Of a DNA stretch of 64,000 nt, positions 26,490-34,336 are shown piece by piece. How positions within the stretch are numbered: the first letter of the stretch is position 1; the number at the start of each line of letters is the position of its first letter. Source of the stretch: Sporosarcina sp. FSL K6-3457 (GTDB lineage: Bacteria; Bacillota; Bacilli; Bacillales_A; Planococcaceae); assembly GCF_038007285.1 (NCBI RefSeq), contig NZ_JBBOWX010000001.1, positions 558,001-622,000 of the forward strand, read 5' to 3'. The translations under genes were made by a program, and so were the position numbers. Below the pieces are notes generated by a model. It was not told where the DNA came from and ran no database searches. It saw only the letters and a program-made list of their open reading frames with translations.

Positions 26490-27808
26490 CAGATAAGAAA
26501 ATGACTGACCCACAAGAGCTAGCCATCCCATATCCCTATCATGTCTCGGCAACCGATCAATACTATGATGTGTCTCCCACGCATGAAGGAAAGCAGCCAA
26601 TAACGAAAAAAAAGAAGATAAGGAAATCCACCCCGGATCAGGCTAAACGCAAGAAATTACGGATTTTAATCACTACATTTTGGGATTATCCAGCTGTTGG
26701 AGGATTGCAAAGTTATATGGCAACGCTTAAAACGGGATTAGAGAAATTGGGACATAAAGTTGAAATTATTGCGCCCAACCAAATGTCGAAGGATCTAAAG
26801 ATAAAGATGACTAAAAAAATAGTGAATGAAACTAAACAATTTTATAAGAAGCGCTATGGTAGTTATAGTAATGAGATTGTAAAGGAACATCGTCGACTTG
26901 CTTGTTTTGAACTCATGTTAAGTAACATGGATTTAGAGAAATATGATATTTTTCATGCGCAGGATCGATTTACAGCCAATATATTAGGAAGATTGAACGA
27001 ACTGTATCAAAAGCCATTACTCTTTACGCCGCATGGATTTATGACTCAACGCCGACTTACCTTTAATCTTATTGAATCAGGATCTATAGAAGAGGCCTAT
27101 TATTTGTCAATGGACAAACAAGCAATTGAAAGTTCGGATCACATTATTACACTGTGTGAAGCCTTTCGTCCGATGTTGAAAAAATTAGGAGCTAATGATC
27201 GTAAAATAACAACGATTTATACGGGTATTGATTTTAAATCGGTGACTGTTCAGAAGACCCAAAAAACAATTATTACTTGTATTTCACGTCTTCGCCCTCG
27301 TAAAGGCCATAAATATTTGTTTGAAGCGCTTGATTTACTGAAAAAAGACTTGGACAACGTGGATGTGTGGATAGTTGGTGATGGAGAGATGAGAAATGAG
27401 TTGGAGAACCAGGTTAAAGCTTTGAGATTGAACAATGTATCCTTTCTAGGAAAAAGAAAAGACATCGTTGAATTATTGTGCCAGTCTGATATTTTTGTCC
27501 TACCAACGACGAGCGATACGTTACCGATTGCGATTATCGAGGCAATGTTCGCTAATCAGGCAATTATTACAACGAACCAAGGTGGTATACGGGAAATTAT
27601 TGAGGATCATCATTCAGGTTTAATTGCTGAATCAGGGAACTCACAGCAATTAGCTGAGAAACTATCACTTTTACTAAGTGACCCAGCATTACGGAAAACT
27701 TTAGCCAAAAACGCAAGGGAATTCGCGGAAGAGAATTTAACGAGTACGAATATGGTAAAGCGAGTAGAAGAAATTTATCAATCTTTTTATAAAGAGGAGG
27801 TGAAATAG
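26486..27808 (+). CDS. Glycosyltransferase family 4
   Basis: About 440 residues, a GT-B-fold retaining glycosyltransferase. After about 55 basic and proline-containing N-terminal residues comes the donor/acceptor domain (LRILITTFWDYPAVGGLQSY), and the C-terminal domain has CISRLRPRKGHKYLFEAL, VGDGEMRNELE and the E-x7-E region PIAIIEAMFANQAIIT. ATG 26486 gives a normal eight-base spacing to CAGGAGGG and an ATGA overlap with the deacetylase; the ATG at 26480 is too close. CotSA, a B. subtilis spore coat protein, belongs to this broad family. Donor and acceptor are unknown. Confidence 0.9.
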   Translation: MTDKKMTDPQELAIPYPYHVSATDQYYDVSPTHEGKQPITKKKKIRKSTPDQAKRKKLRILITTFWDYPAVGGLQSYMATLKTGLEKLGHKVEIIAPNQMSKDLKIKMTKKIVNETKQFYKKRYGSYSNEIVKEHRRLACFELMLSNMDLEKYDIFHAQDRFTANILGRLNELYQKPLLFTPHGFMTQRRLTFNLIESGSIEEAYYLSMDKQAIESSDHIITLCEAFRPMLKKLGANDRKITTIYTGIDFKSVTVQKTQKTIITCISRLRPRKGHKYLFEALDLLKKDLDNVDVWIVGDGEMRNELENQVKALRLNNVSFLGKRKDIVELLCQSDIFVLPTTSDTLPIAIIEAMFANQAIITTNQGGIREIIEDHHSGLIAESGNSQQLAEKLSLLLSDPALRKTLAKNAREFAEENLTSTNMVKRVEEIYQSFYKEEVK

Positions 27809-28987
27809 ATGCAACAACCTATTTCGGCTGTTGTGCTGGATTTAAGTGCGACAGGGATCGGTATTGTTCGAAGTTTGCACAAGCAAGGCATCAGCGTTAA
27901 CGCATACGATATAAAAGGGAAATATGAAATTGGCAAAACACGTCATGCGACTTGTGGAATCTGTCCCAATCCTGTTTCGGAAGAACAAAAAATGGTGAAG
28001 TTTCTTATTAAGTTGGGAAAAGAATTTAGTAGGAAACCAGTACTTTACGCGGGATCTGATGACTTTGTCCATTTTATATCCAAGCATAGAATCTTATTAC
28101 AACGATATTATCGGTTCTTACTACCGGATCCATCCCTCGTCGAAGCTGTGTTGGATAAAAGATTAACCTATGAACTGGCTGTTAAACATAATATTCCATG
28201 CCCAAAAGTCTTGGCAATAGACGATGACCAACAGCTTGAACAAATGAGTGGGGAAGTAACCTTTCCATGTATATTAAAGCCTGTCTATTCTTCTGATTTT
28301 CGTAAACGAGTGAGTCACCGGTTGTTTAAGAAAGCGATTTTAGTAGAGGATGCATCCCAATTGCGAGAACAGTACTCCTTATATAGGCCGTTTGGGGAAC
28401 TGATGCTACAAGAAATCATTCCGGGGGATGAGGCTTGTATCTATTCGGTCAAAACGTTTTTTGATGAACAGATGAATTTGGTAGGGCTATATATGAATCA
28501 AAAAATCCATCAATTCCCTCCTGACTTCGGCTCCTCTGCGATGGTTCTAAGTGTTAGGGATGAAGAGGTAATTCGAGAAGCCTTGTCCTTCCTCAACAAG
28601 CTGCAATTTAAAGGATTAGCCATTACAGAATTTAAAAGGGACCAAAGAGATGGAGCATTAAAATTTATAGAAATTAATGCGAGAATAGGTCTCACACAAC
28701 AGCTATCGATAGCCTGTGGTGTGGATGTAGCCTACTTGTATTATTTGTCGCTAACTGGTCAAGAGCCAATACCTGTAACGAGTCAACGAGAAGGAGTTAA
28801 ATGGGTTTATCTTGTACGTGATTTCATTTCGTTTCGTCAAAACAGAAGAGATAAACAGATGACATTTACGGAATGGCTCAAGGGTTTATCGGGAAGAAAA
28901 GTAGAAGCACTATTTGCTTGGGATGATCCGATGCCATTTATACGAAGTTTTGTTTCCCATCTGAGAAATGTAAAGGTGAAGCGTTAG
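27809..28987 (+). CDS. ATP-grasp carboxylate-amine ligase-like protein
   Basis: A 392-residue protein with an N-terminal Rossmann-like part (ISAVVLDLSATGIGIVRSL) and an ATP-grasp domain at about 115-320 (FPCILKPVYSS, LMLQEIIPGDEACIYS, TEFKRD and FIEINARIGLTQQLS, the Mg/ATP-binding Glu and Asn). Such enzymes join a carboxylate to an amine or other nucleophile through an acyl-phosphate. Next to a deacetylase that would expose an amine, it may attach an amino acid or similar group to an amino-sugar; this is inference. It starts one base after the glycosyltransferase stop, with GAGGAGGTG inside that gene's end. Confidence 0.85.
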   Translation: MQQPISAVVLDLSATGIGIVRSLHKQGISVNAYDIKGKYEIGKTRHATCGICPNPVSEEQKMVKFLIKLGKEFSRKPVLYAGSDDFVHFISKHRILLQRYYRFLLPDPSLVEAVLDKRLTYELAVKHNIPCPKVLAIDDDQQLEQMSGEVTFPCILKPVYSSDFRKRVSHRLFKKAILVEDASQLREQYSLYRPFGELMLQEIIPGDEACIYSVKTFFDEQMNLVGLYMNQKIHQFPPDFGSSAMVLSVRDEEVIREALSFLNKLQFKGLAITEFKRDQRDGALKFIEINARIGLTQQLSIACGVDVAYLYYLSLTGQEPIPVTSQREGVKWVYLVRDFISFRQNRRDKQMTFTEWLKGLSGRKVEALFAWDDPMPFIRSFVSHLRNVKVKR

Positions 28988-29016
28988 AAATTCATTTGAA
29001 AGGAGTGAATGATTCA

Positions 29017-30087
29017 TTGAGCAGTACAGACGAGATTATACGGCAATGGAGGCATTTCGGTTGGCATGAAAAATTTCGAGATGTTCTTGGTCAAAATAGT
29101 AAACTAGTCGAGAAGCAAATCGTGTGTCTCAAAAATTCACGTGAAAAAACGACGATATGGCAATTGATGATTACGGATGGCATAGAAGTCCTTCCAGTCG
29201 TCTTAAAAATTTATAAACCGCCACTGAAAGAAAATCATATGGTTGAAATGAAGATGTATCAAAAAGCGAGTCTAACTCTGCAGGAATTTATGCCACAAAT
29301 CTATTGGATGGAGCGCAATGTAAATGGCGAGGAAGTTTGGATGTTTATGGAGTTCGTCAGACCGTTACGTGGACAAATTAAACTAACCCCAAAACACTTT
29401 GATGCGATCATTCCAACCGTGGCAAAATTTCATGCTACAACATTTGAAAGTCAATTGGAGCAGCATAGTAACATTTCCGACTCTTGGCTTCCTCACTATG
29501 ATTCACAGTCGATGGCTTTAGAAAGAAGTAAACATATTGAAAAAACAAAGAAATACCTCGATTTGGCGATGAAAGATCCTGGTTTAAGAGGAGTAGTGGA
29601 GCCTAGCTATACAGCAATCCAACAAATTTTACAAAAAGGCCCCGTTTTTTTTCCTGAAATAATGGCAAGCGGGCAGAGCCTCATACATGGCGATCTTCAT
29701 GTTCATAATATTAGCTGTCAAAATGCAACTACAAATCAAGACTGGAAAATTCAATTTGTAGATTGGGAGTCTGCTAAATATGCGCCGGTATGGTTCGATT
29801 TAGTCGTTCTTGTGGAAATATTACTTGATTTTCGGAAGGATTGGCAGAAGGATGCTGAAGAGATTCGTAGTCATTGTGCCCATTTATACAGTGAGGAAAT
29901 GAAAAAGTATGGAATTACGTTTCAAACAGATCCGCTACAGCTTTTGAAAATGACTTATTTACAGAGAACCTTAGAGAAAAGGTTGCTGAATCACTTACGC
30001 AGAGTTGTAAGAGGTGAGAAAAGTCAGCTACTGGAAAGATATTTGGAGAAAACCATGGTTTGGGGAAAAGAGCTTGGATTATATTAA
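29017..30087 (+). CDS. Aminoglycoside-phosphotransferase-fold protein (CotS-like)
   Basis: About 356 residues with the choline/aminoglycoside kinase fold. The catalytic loop is SLIHGDLHVHNIS (Asp and Asn, about residue 225) and the metal-binding Asp is in FVDWESAKYAP (about 250). B. subtilis spore coat proteins CotS, YutH and YtaA share this fold, so a spore role is plausible beside the CsxC-like genes. Start is uncertain: TTG at 29017 lies 11 bases after GGAG, while TTG 28996 would have no ribosome site. The substrate could be a sugar or amino-sugar; an aminoglycoside resistance role is unlikely given the context. Confidence 0.75.
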   Translation: MSSTDEIIRQWRHFGWHEKFRDVLGQNSKLVEKQIVCLKNSREKTTIWQLMITDGIEVLPVVLKIYKPPLKENHMVEMKMYQKASLTLQEFMPQIYWMERNVNGEEVWMFMEFVRPLRGQIKLTPKHFDAIIPTVAKFHATTFESQLEQHSNISDSWLPHYDSQSMALERSKHIEKTKKYLDLAMKDPGLRGVVEPSYTAIQQILQKGPVFFPEIMASGQSLIHGDLHVHNISCQNATTNQDWKIQFVDWESAKYAPVWFDLVVLVEILLDFRKDWQKDAEEIRSHCAHLYSEEMKKYGITFQTDPLQLLKMTYLQRTLEKRLLNHLRRVVRGEKSQLLERYLEKTMVWGKELGLY

Positions 30088-30156
30088 TCCGTCTATGTAT
30101 AGGAGAAATCTAGAGTAGGGAATTGAAATAAGAATTTAAAAGGTTGGGAAGTAAAT

Positions 30157-31089
30157 ATGAAAATACTAGTTACTGGAGGGGCAGGGTTTATCGGTTCTCA
30201 TGTAGTTGAGTTATTAATCAAAAACGGACATGAGACAGTCGTCGTAGATAATTTATCTTCAGGTAAAAAAGATGCTGTTCCTTCTCAAGTCCAAATGATT
30301 GAAATGGATATCAACTCGCAGAAATTAGAAGAAGTTTTTGCGCGTGAAAAACCAGATGTAGTGATCCACTTAGCGGCACAGGTGGATGTTGCTACCTCTA
30401 TACTATACCCCTCGCATGATGCTGAACAAAATATTTTAGGAACGATTCGTCTACTCAACTACTGTCAAAAACACCATGTACAAAAAATAATTTTTTCTTC
30501 CACTTGTGCCGTATATGGAGAAACAGCTGATTGTAGCATAAAGGAATCATTTGCTATGAAGCCACTATCCTTTTATGGCCTTTCCAAATATACTTCTGAA
30601 AGATATATCCAACTTTTTCAAAGGCTTAATCAAGTCCCTTTTACGATCTTAAGATATGCCAACGTTTATGGTCCGAGACAGACCTCTTTAGGTGAGGGAG
30701 GCGTTATTTCAACTTTTTTCAGGAAGATTTTGAATGGAGAAGCCCCATTTATATATGGGAATGGTGAACAGACGAGAGATTTTGTTTACGTAAAAGATGT
30801 TGCACTGGCTAATGTACTCGCCTTAACTAAAGGGACAAATGGGATTTTCAATATTGGATGTAATACAAAGACAAGTGTAAACGAGCTTTTAACAATGATG
30901 ACGTCACTTATGGCAGTTCATATGACGCCTATTATTAGGCCAGCACGTGAAGGGGATATTCAACATAGCCGATTGGATAACACAAAAGCGGCAACAGTAT
31001 TAGGTTGGCAGCCATCCTATGAATTGTCTGTCGGACTAAGTGATACTTTAAATTATTATAAAGGGGTGTTCCGTAATGGAAGCATTTAA
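30157..31089 (+). CDS. NAD-dependent nucleotide-sugar epimerase/dehydratase
   Basis: A 310-residue extended short-chain dehydrogenase. The NAD site is TGGAGFIGSHV at residues 7-17, the catalytic set is Ser/Thr in FSSTCAVYGE plus YGLSK (Tyr and Lys), and the substrate side has RYANVYGPRQ. These are typical of UDP-glucose 4-epimerase and related enzymes. In this cluster it probably makes the nucleotide-sugar donor for the GT4 enzyme (inference). The protein is at the short end for GalE (about 330). It overlaps the next gene by 14 bases. Confidence 0.87.
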   Translation: MKILVTGGAGFIGSHVVELLIKNGHETVVVDNLSSGKKDAVPSQVQMIEMDINSQKLEEVFAREKPDVVIHLAAQVDVATSILYPSHDAEQNILGTIRLLNYCQKHHVQKIIFSSTCAVYGETADCSIKESFAMKPLSFYGLSKYTSERYIQLFQRLNQVPFTILRYANVYGPRQTSLGEGGVISTFFRKILNGEAPFIYGNGEQTRDFVYVKDVALANVLALTKGTNGIFNIGCNTKTSVNELLTMMTSLMAVHMTPIIRPAREGDIQHSRLDNTKAATVLGWQPSYELSVGLSDTLNYYKGVFRNGSI

Positions 31090-31645
31090 GAAGATAATAG
31101 CCGGGAATAAGGGGTCTATCAAAAGTAAAAATTTAATAAGCTACAAGCTAATCGGGAGGGGATCAGATGGATCGGTCTTTCAATTAACAGATGATCGCTG
31201 TGTTAAAGTTTTTGAAAATGAACAAACAAAAGCATTGGAACTGAATGCACTGCAAGTGGGACAACCATCCCCAGTGATTCCTAGACTGTATGAGGATGGA
31301 CCAAACTATATCGTTATGGAGTATGTAGAAGGAATTTCTCTTCCTCAGTATTTAAAAAAAGAAAAGCAACTGCCAGAATCTATCGTGGTAAAAATTCTAG
31401 CAATGCTGGCCGAATTGAACAAAGTCGGATTCGATAGATGCGATACAGAGGTTCGTCATATTTTATTTAATGAGGATATGGACATAAGGGTGATTGATTT
31501 AAAGAGAGCATTTGGCTCGGTCAGATCTACTCCGACTAAATTGTTAAAAGGGTTAAAAAAGAAAGGTTATTTAGAAGAGTTTTTGAAGCATGTGAACAAT
31601 CTTAACCCGGCTCTTTATAAGGAGTGGAAAGGTAGTATGAAGTGA
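31076..31645 (+). CDS. Small protein-kinase-fold protein
   Basis: A 189-residue protein with a shortened kinase-like fold. A glycine-rich loop (IGRGSDGSVFQL, about residue 23), a lysine in RCVKVFE, a hinge (YIVMEYVEG), and a catalytic-like region (CDTEVRHILFN, then IRVIDLKRAF with an Asp) are visible. The usual HRD is replaced by RCD-T-E and the C-lobe is cut short. Small kinase-like proteins of this sort accompany spore genes in Bacillales. Activity is uncertain; it may phosphorylate a small molecule or be a pseudokinase. It is the last gene of the cluster, translationally coupled to the epimerase, with a hairpin following. Confidence 0.7.
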   Translation: MEAFKKIIAGNKGSIKSKNLISYKLIGRGSDGSVFQLTDDRCVKVFENEQTKALELNALQVGQPSPVIPRLYEDGPNYIVMEYVEGISLPQYLKKEKQLPESIVVKILAMLAELNKVGFDRCDTEVRHILFNEDMDIRVIDLKRAFGSVRSTPTKLLKGLKKKGYLEEFLKHVNNLNPALYKEWKGSMK

Positions 31646-31651
31646 AAAGTT

Positions 31652-31689
31652 GTGGATAGACCTTGCTAAGCTAACAGCGGTCTATCCAC
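31652..31689. terminator. Bidirectional hairpin between convergent genes
   Basis: A perfect 11-bp stem (31652-31662 with 31679-31689) lies between the plus-strand kinase-like gene and the minus-strand mnmH stop. T-tracts are weak on both sides. Confidence 0.6.
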
Positions 31690-31695
31690 GGCTAT

Positions 31696-32739
31696 TTACT
31701 TGTTTAACTCCAGCCTCTCAACAACTCCAAGCAGTTGTTGAAAAGCATCATCCAGGTTATTTGCAGTGATGTGAACATATTCGATTTCGGTATGTTGGTT
31801 GCCAGAATGTTCATAGCGCGAATCATAGTAGTTTTCGAGTAAGAGCTTTATAACCGATGCAAAATCTCCGATGGCTAGGTCATCTTCAATCTGTTTGGCA
31901 ATCGGTGTATGTAGCCGTTTTTTTATAATTTGAAAGGCTTCTTGGAAAAGTTCTGGATATTTATCCGGTTCATAGTCAGCAAGAATATTTTTAACGCGTT
32001 CTTCAACCGGTAAATGTACGCTGAGCTGCACGCCTGTTTCTTTTTTATTGAACAGGAAGGAAGGCATGCTTACTTTACCAATCCGTCTACTTTCTCCTTC
32101 GATGAAAACATAAGGCTCTTGTTTAAGTCGCGCTAATTCACGGACGAGTAGGGAGTCGAATTTCTTTTGGTTGCTGGGCTCCAGTCCAATTTGACCGAAG
32201 ATAGAGCCGCGGTGTCCAGCTAGATTTTCAAAATCGAGGACGGGAAATCCTTTGTCAGCTAGCATTTTCAATAGAGCCGTTTTACCTGACCCGGTATAGC
32301 CATTTAACACAATAAAGGTAGGAGAGAAATCTTCTTGCTCCAATTCATGCACAACCCATTGTCGAAAAGTACGGACCCCGCCTGCCAAACGAGTCGTGTG
32401 GATGCCCATTAAATCGAGGACAGTGGCAGCCGTTTTACTGCGCATACCGCCACGCCAACAAAATACAGTCATCGGTGTGTCAATTTGTTTGAAGGCACGA
32501 ATGAAATCAGGCAACTTCTGCGAAAAGATTTCAAGTCCTCTATCCTTGGCAACCTCTTGTCCAACCTGTTTGTAAAGGGTTCCGATTTCAGCTCGTTCCT
32601 CGTCATTAAACACAGGAATATTGATGCTGCCGGGAATTGTTGCTTCGTTAAATTCTTTCGGGGAGCGCACATCAATGAATGTATGCGGTCCCTTTGCTTG
32701 TACGGCCAGTAGTTCGTCTATCGTCAAATCTCTAAACAC
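31696..32739 (-). CDS. mnmH: tRNA 2-selenouridine synthase
   Basis: About 347 residues. The N-terminal rhodanese domain carries the active cysteine in VFCWRGGMRSKT (residue 94 from this start, 97 from the next upstream start, as in E. coli SelU), and a P-loop domain has LNGYTGSGKTALL at about 143-155. The enzyme geranylates then selenates 2-thiouridine at the wobble position of tRNAs for Lys, Glu and Gln using selenophosphate. It follows selD on the same strand by about 20 bases, its selenium donor gene. GTG 32739 has AAGGTG six bases upstream; GTG 32748 is the alternative and overlaps that site. Confidence 0.93.
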   Translation of the reverse strand: MFRDLTIDELLAVQAKGPHTFIDVRSPKEFNEATIPGSINIPVFNDEERAEIGTLYKQVGQEVAKDRGLEIFSQKLPDFIRAFKQIDTPMTVFCWRGGMRSKTAATVLDLMGIHTTRLAGGVRTFRQWVVHELEQEDFSPTFIVLNGYTGSGKTALLKMLADKGFPVLDFENLAGHRGSIFGQIGLEPSNQKKFDSLLVRELARLKQEPYVFIEGESRRIGKVSMPSFLFNKKETGVQLSVHLPVEERVKNILADYEPDKYPELFQEAFQIIKKRLHTPIAKQIEDDLAIGDFASVIKLLLENYYDSRYEHSGNQHTEIEYVHITANNLDDAFQQLLGVVERLELNK

Positions 32740-32760
32740 TTTTTTCACCTTCTAGCTAGA

Positions 32761-33810
32761 TTATGAAACAATGATGCGCCCTTTGTTGTCTTCTGTTACT
32801 TCTCCGATAATTCGTGCATCAACGCCTTGTTGTTGAAGGTCGTTCAGCAACAGTGTCGCCTCTTGCTCAGCTAATGCAATGAGCAAACCACCAGAAGTGA
32901 CAGCATCACATAAAATCCAACGGTCAATTTGGTCTAGTCTATCCGCATACGTCACGACATCTGCGACATGGGCAAAGTTATTTTTTGTGCCTCCAGGTAC
33001 TTTACCAGCTGCGGCAAGTTCTTTTGTACGCGCTAAAATAGGTACTTGATCAGCATGGATATGAATGCCAACGTCACTTGCTTTGGCCATTTCTGACGTA
33101 TGCCCAAGTAATCCGAAGCCTGTCACATCTGTAGCGGCATGGACCTCATAGTTAGCCATTGTTTCAGCGGCTACTTTATTGAGTGTCGTCATTACTTTTG
33201 TTACTTCAACCACTTCATCTTCAGACAATAAACTATTTTTCAATGAAGTTGTGTAAATACCAACACCAATTGGTTTTGTTAATATCAATTTGTCGCCTGG
33301 TTTAGCGCCTGCATTAGTCCGTACTTTATCAGGATGAACAACGCCTGTGACAGCTAGTCCGAATTTAGGCTCCTGGTCGTCAATGGAATGTCCGCCAACT
33401 AGTGTGACACCGGCTTCTTTTAATTTATCACCTGCACCACGTAAAATATCTGAAAGAATTTTTTTATCTAAAGTGGCAATCGGGAAAGCCACGATATTAA
33501 GTGCTGTAATCGGCTTGCCACCCATCGCATAGACATCGCTGATGGCATTGGTAGCAGCGATTTGCCCGAAATCATAAGGATCATCGACAATCGGTGTGAA
33601 AAAGTCGAGCGTTTGCACCATCGCGATGTCGTCCGTCAGTTTATAAACACCTGCGTCATCACTCGTATCAAGACCAACGAGTAAATTTGGATCAGGTGTA
33701 GCAGGCGGAAGCCCACGTAATACTTGCGCTAAATCAGCAGGTCCAATTTTGCACCCACAGCCGCCTTTTGTTGTGAGTGATGTCAATTTTACTGGAATCG
33801 TGTTATCCAT
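32761..33810 (-). CDS. selD: Selenide, water dikinase (selenophosphate synthase)
   Basis: A 349-residue ATP-dependent enzyme making selenophosphate from selenide. The catalytic Sec/Cys position is an ordinary cysteine, C18 in TKGGCGCKIGP (codon TGT), followed by the essential Lys. LVGLDTSDDAGVY, VGGHSIDDQEPKFG and ATDVTGFGLLGH are the expected PurM-like ATP and metal motifs. It is transcribed with mnmH; no selA, selB or Sec tRNA is visible here, so the pair most likely supplies tRNA selenouridine only. AAGGTGGA lies seven bases before the ATG. Confidence 0.96.
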   Translation of the reverse strand: MDNTIPVKLTSLTTKGGCGCKIGPADLAQVLRGLPPATPDPNLLVGLDTSDDAGVYKLTDDIAMVQTLDFFTPIVDDPYDFGQIAATNAISDVYAMGGKPITALNIVAFPIATLDKKILSDILRGAGDKLKEAGVTLVGGHSIDDQEPKFGLAVTGVVHPDKVRTNAGAKPGDKLILTKPIGVGIYTTSLKNSLLSEDEVVEVTKVMTTLNKVAAETMANYEVHAATDVTGFGLLGHTSEMAKASDVGIHIHADQVPILARTKELAAAGKVPGGTKNNFAHVADVVTYADRLDQIDRWILCDAVTSGGLLIALAEQEATLLLNDLQQQGVDARIIGEVTEDNKGRIIVS

Positions 33811-33870
33811 CGTGCATCCACCTTTCGATTATAAATCTGTTATTAATATTAACACACTGATGGGAAATGC

Positions 33871-33975
33871 TTATTATATGTTGAACTTATGATTTCCACG
33901 TAATCTCCAGCGAAGGCGCCTTAACGGGGGGCGCCGAAGCCATCCCCCGGCGCCGCAGCGTGGTTTAATGGAATT
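33871..33975. repeat. Intergenic repeat, TTGAAYTTATGATT family (copy 1)
   Basis: TATATGTTGAACTTATGATT (33875-33894) followed by a TAATCTCCAGCG block recurs at 59552 (TATATGTTGAATTTATGATT, then TAATCCCCTAGCG) and, more diverged, at 43960. The right half holds several GGCGCC palindromes that can pair in hairpins. The matching right end seen in the other copies is not recognisable here. Confidence 0.5.
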
Positions 33976-34107
33976 CATTATTATTCATTACTTCCTAAAA
34001 AGGTATTGCAAATTTTCGCTAAATAGCGTAAGGTTGTCAATAATAGAAATACATCATCAATTATGCTAATTGATAAAAATAATTCAACAAACAATTTAAT
34101 AGTTTTT

Positions 34108-34213
34108 CTTATCTAGAGAGGTATAGGGACTGGCCCGTTGACACCTCAGCAACCGCCATAGTTGGTACGGTGCTAATTCCAGCAAGTCGAGAAATTGGCT
34201 TGATAGATGAGGA
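34108..34213 (+). promoter_or_regulatory. SAM (S-box) riboswitch aptamer
   Basis: The S-box core is plain: CTTATCTAGAGAGG at the 5' side of P1/P2, GGGACTGGCCCGTTGA, CCTCAGCAACC, GGTGCTAATTCCAGCA, then TGATAGATGAG closing P1. It controls the downstream yitJ gene by SAM-dependent termination. The rest of the 33811-34336 gap holds a repeat (33871-33975) and AT-rich promoter sequence. Confidence 0.95.
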
Positions 34214-34232
34214 AAAGACTTAGTCAAATGCA

Positions 34233-34274
34233 GAGTCTATTTCCTTTATCAACACAAAGGAGAGGCTCTTTTTT
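34233..34274 (+). terminator. SAM-riboswitch expression-platform terminator
   Basis: GAGTCTATTTCCTTT pairs with AAAGGAGAGGCTC with one bulge and one mismatch, then TTTTTT. The AGACTTAGTC stretch just before offers the alternative pairing expected of an antiterminator. Confidence 0.85.
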
Positions 34275-34336
34275 GTTTCAATCATATGGTGCATGGACGA
34301 CGAAAGATTCAGTGGACATAGAGAGGGGATAGACAA

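Noticed and set aside
29017..30087. An aminoglycoside resistance gene
   Set aside because: The fold is shared, but context (spore-like and glycan genes, CotS-type relatives) makes drug resistance unlikely.
33748..33766. A selenocysteine codon in selD
   Set aside because: The codon at the catalytic position reads TGT (Cys), not TGA.
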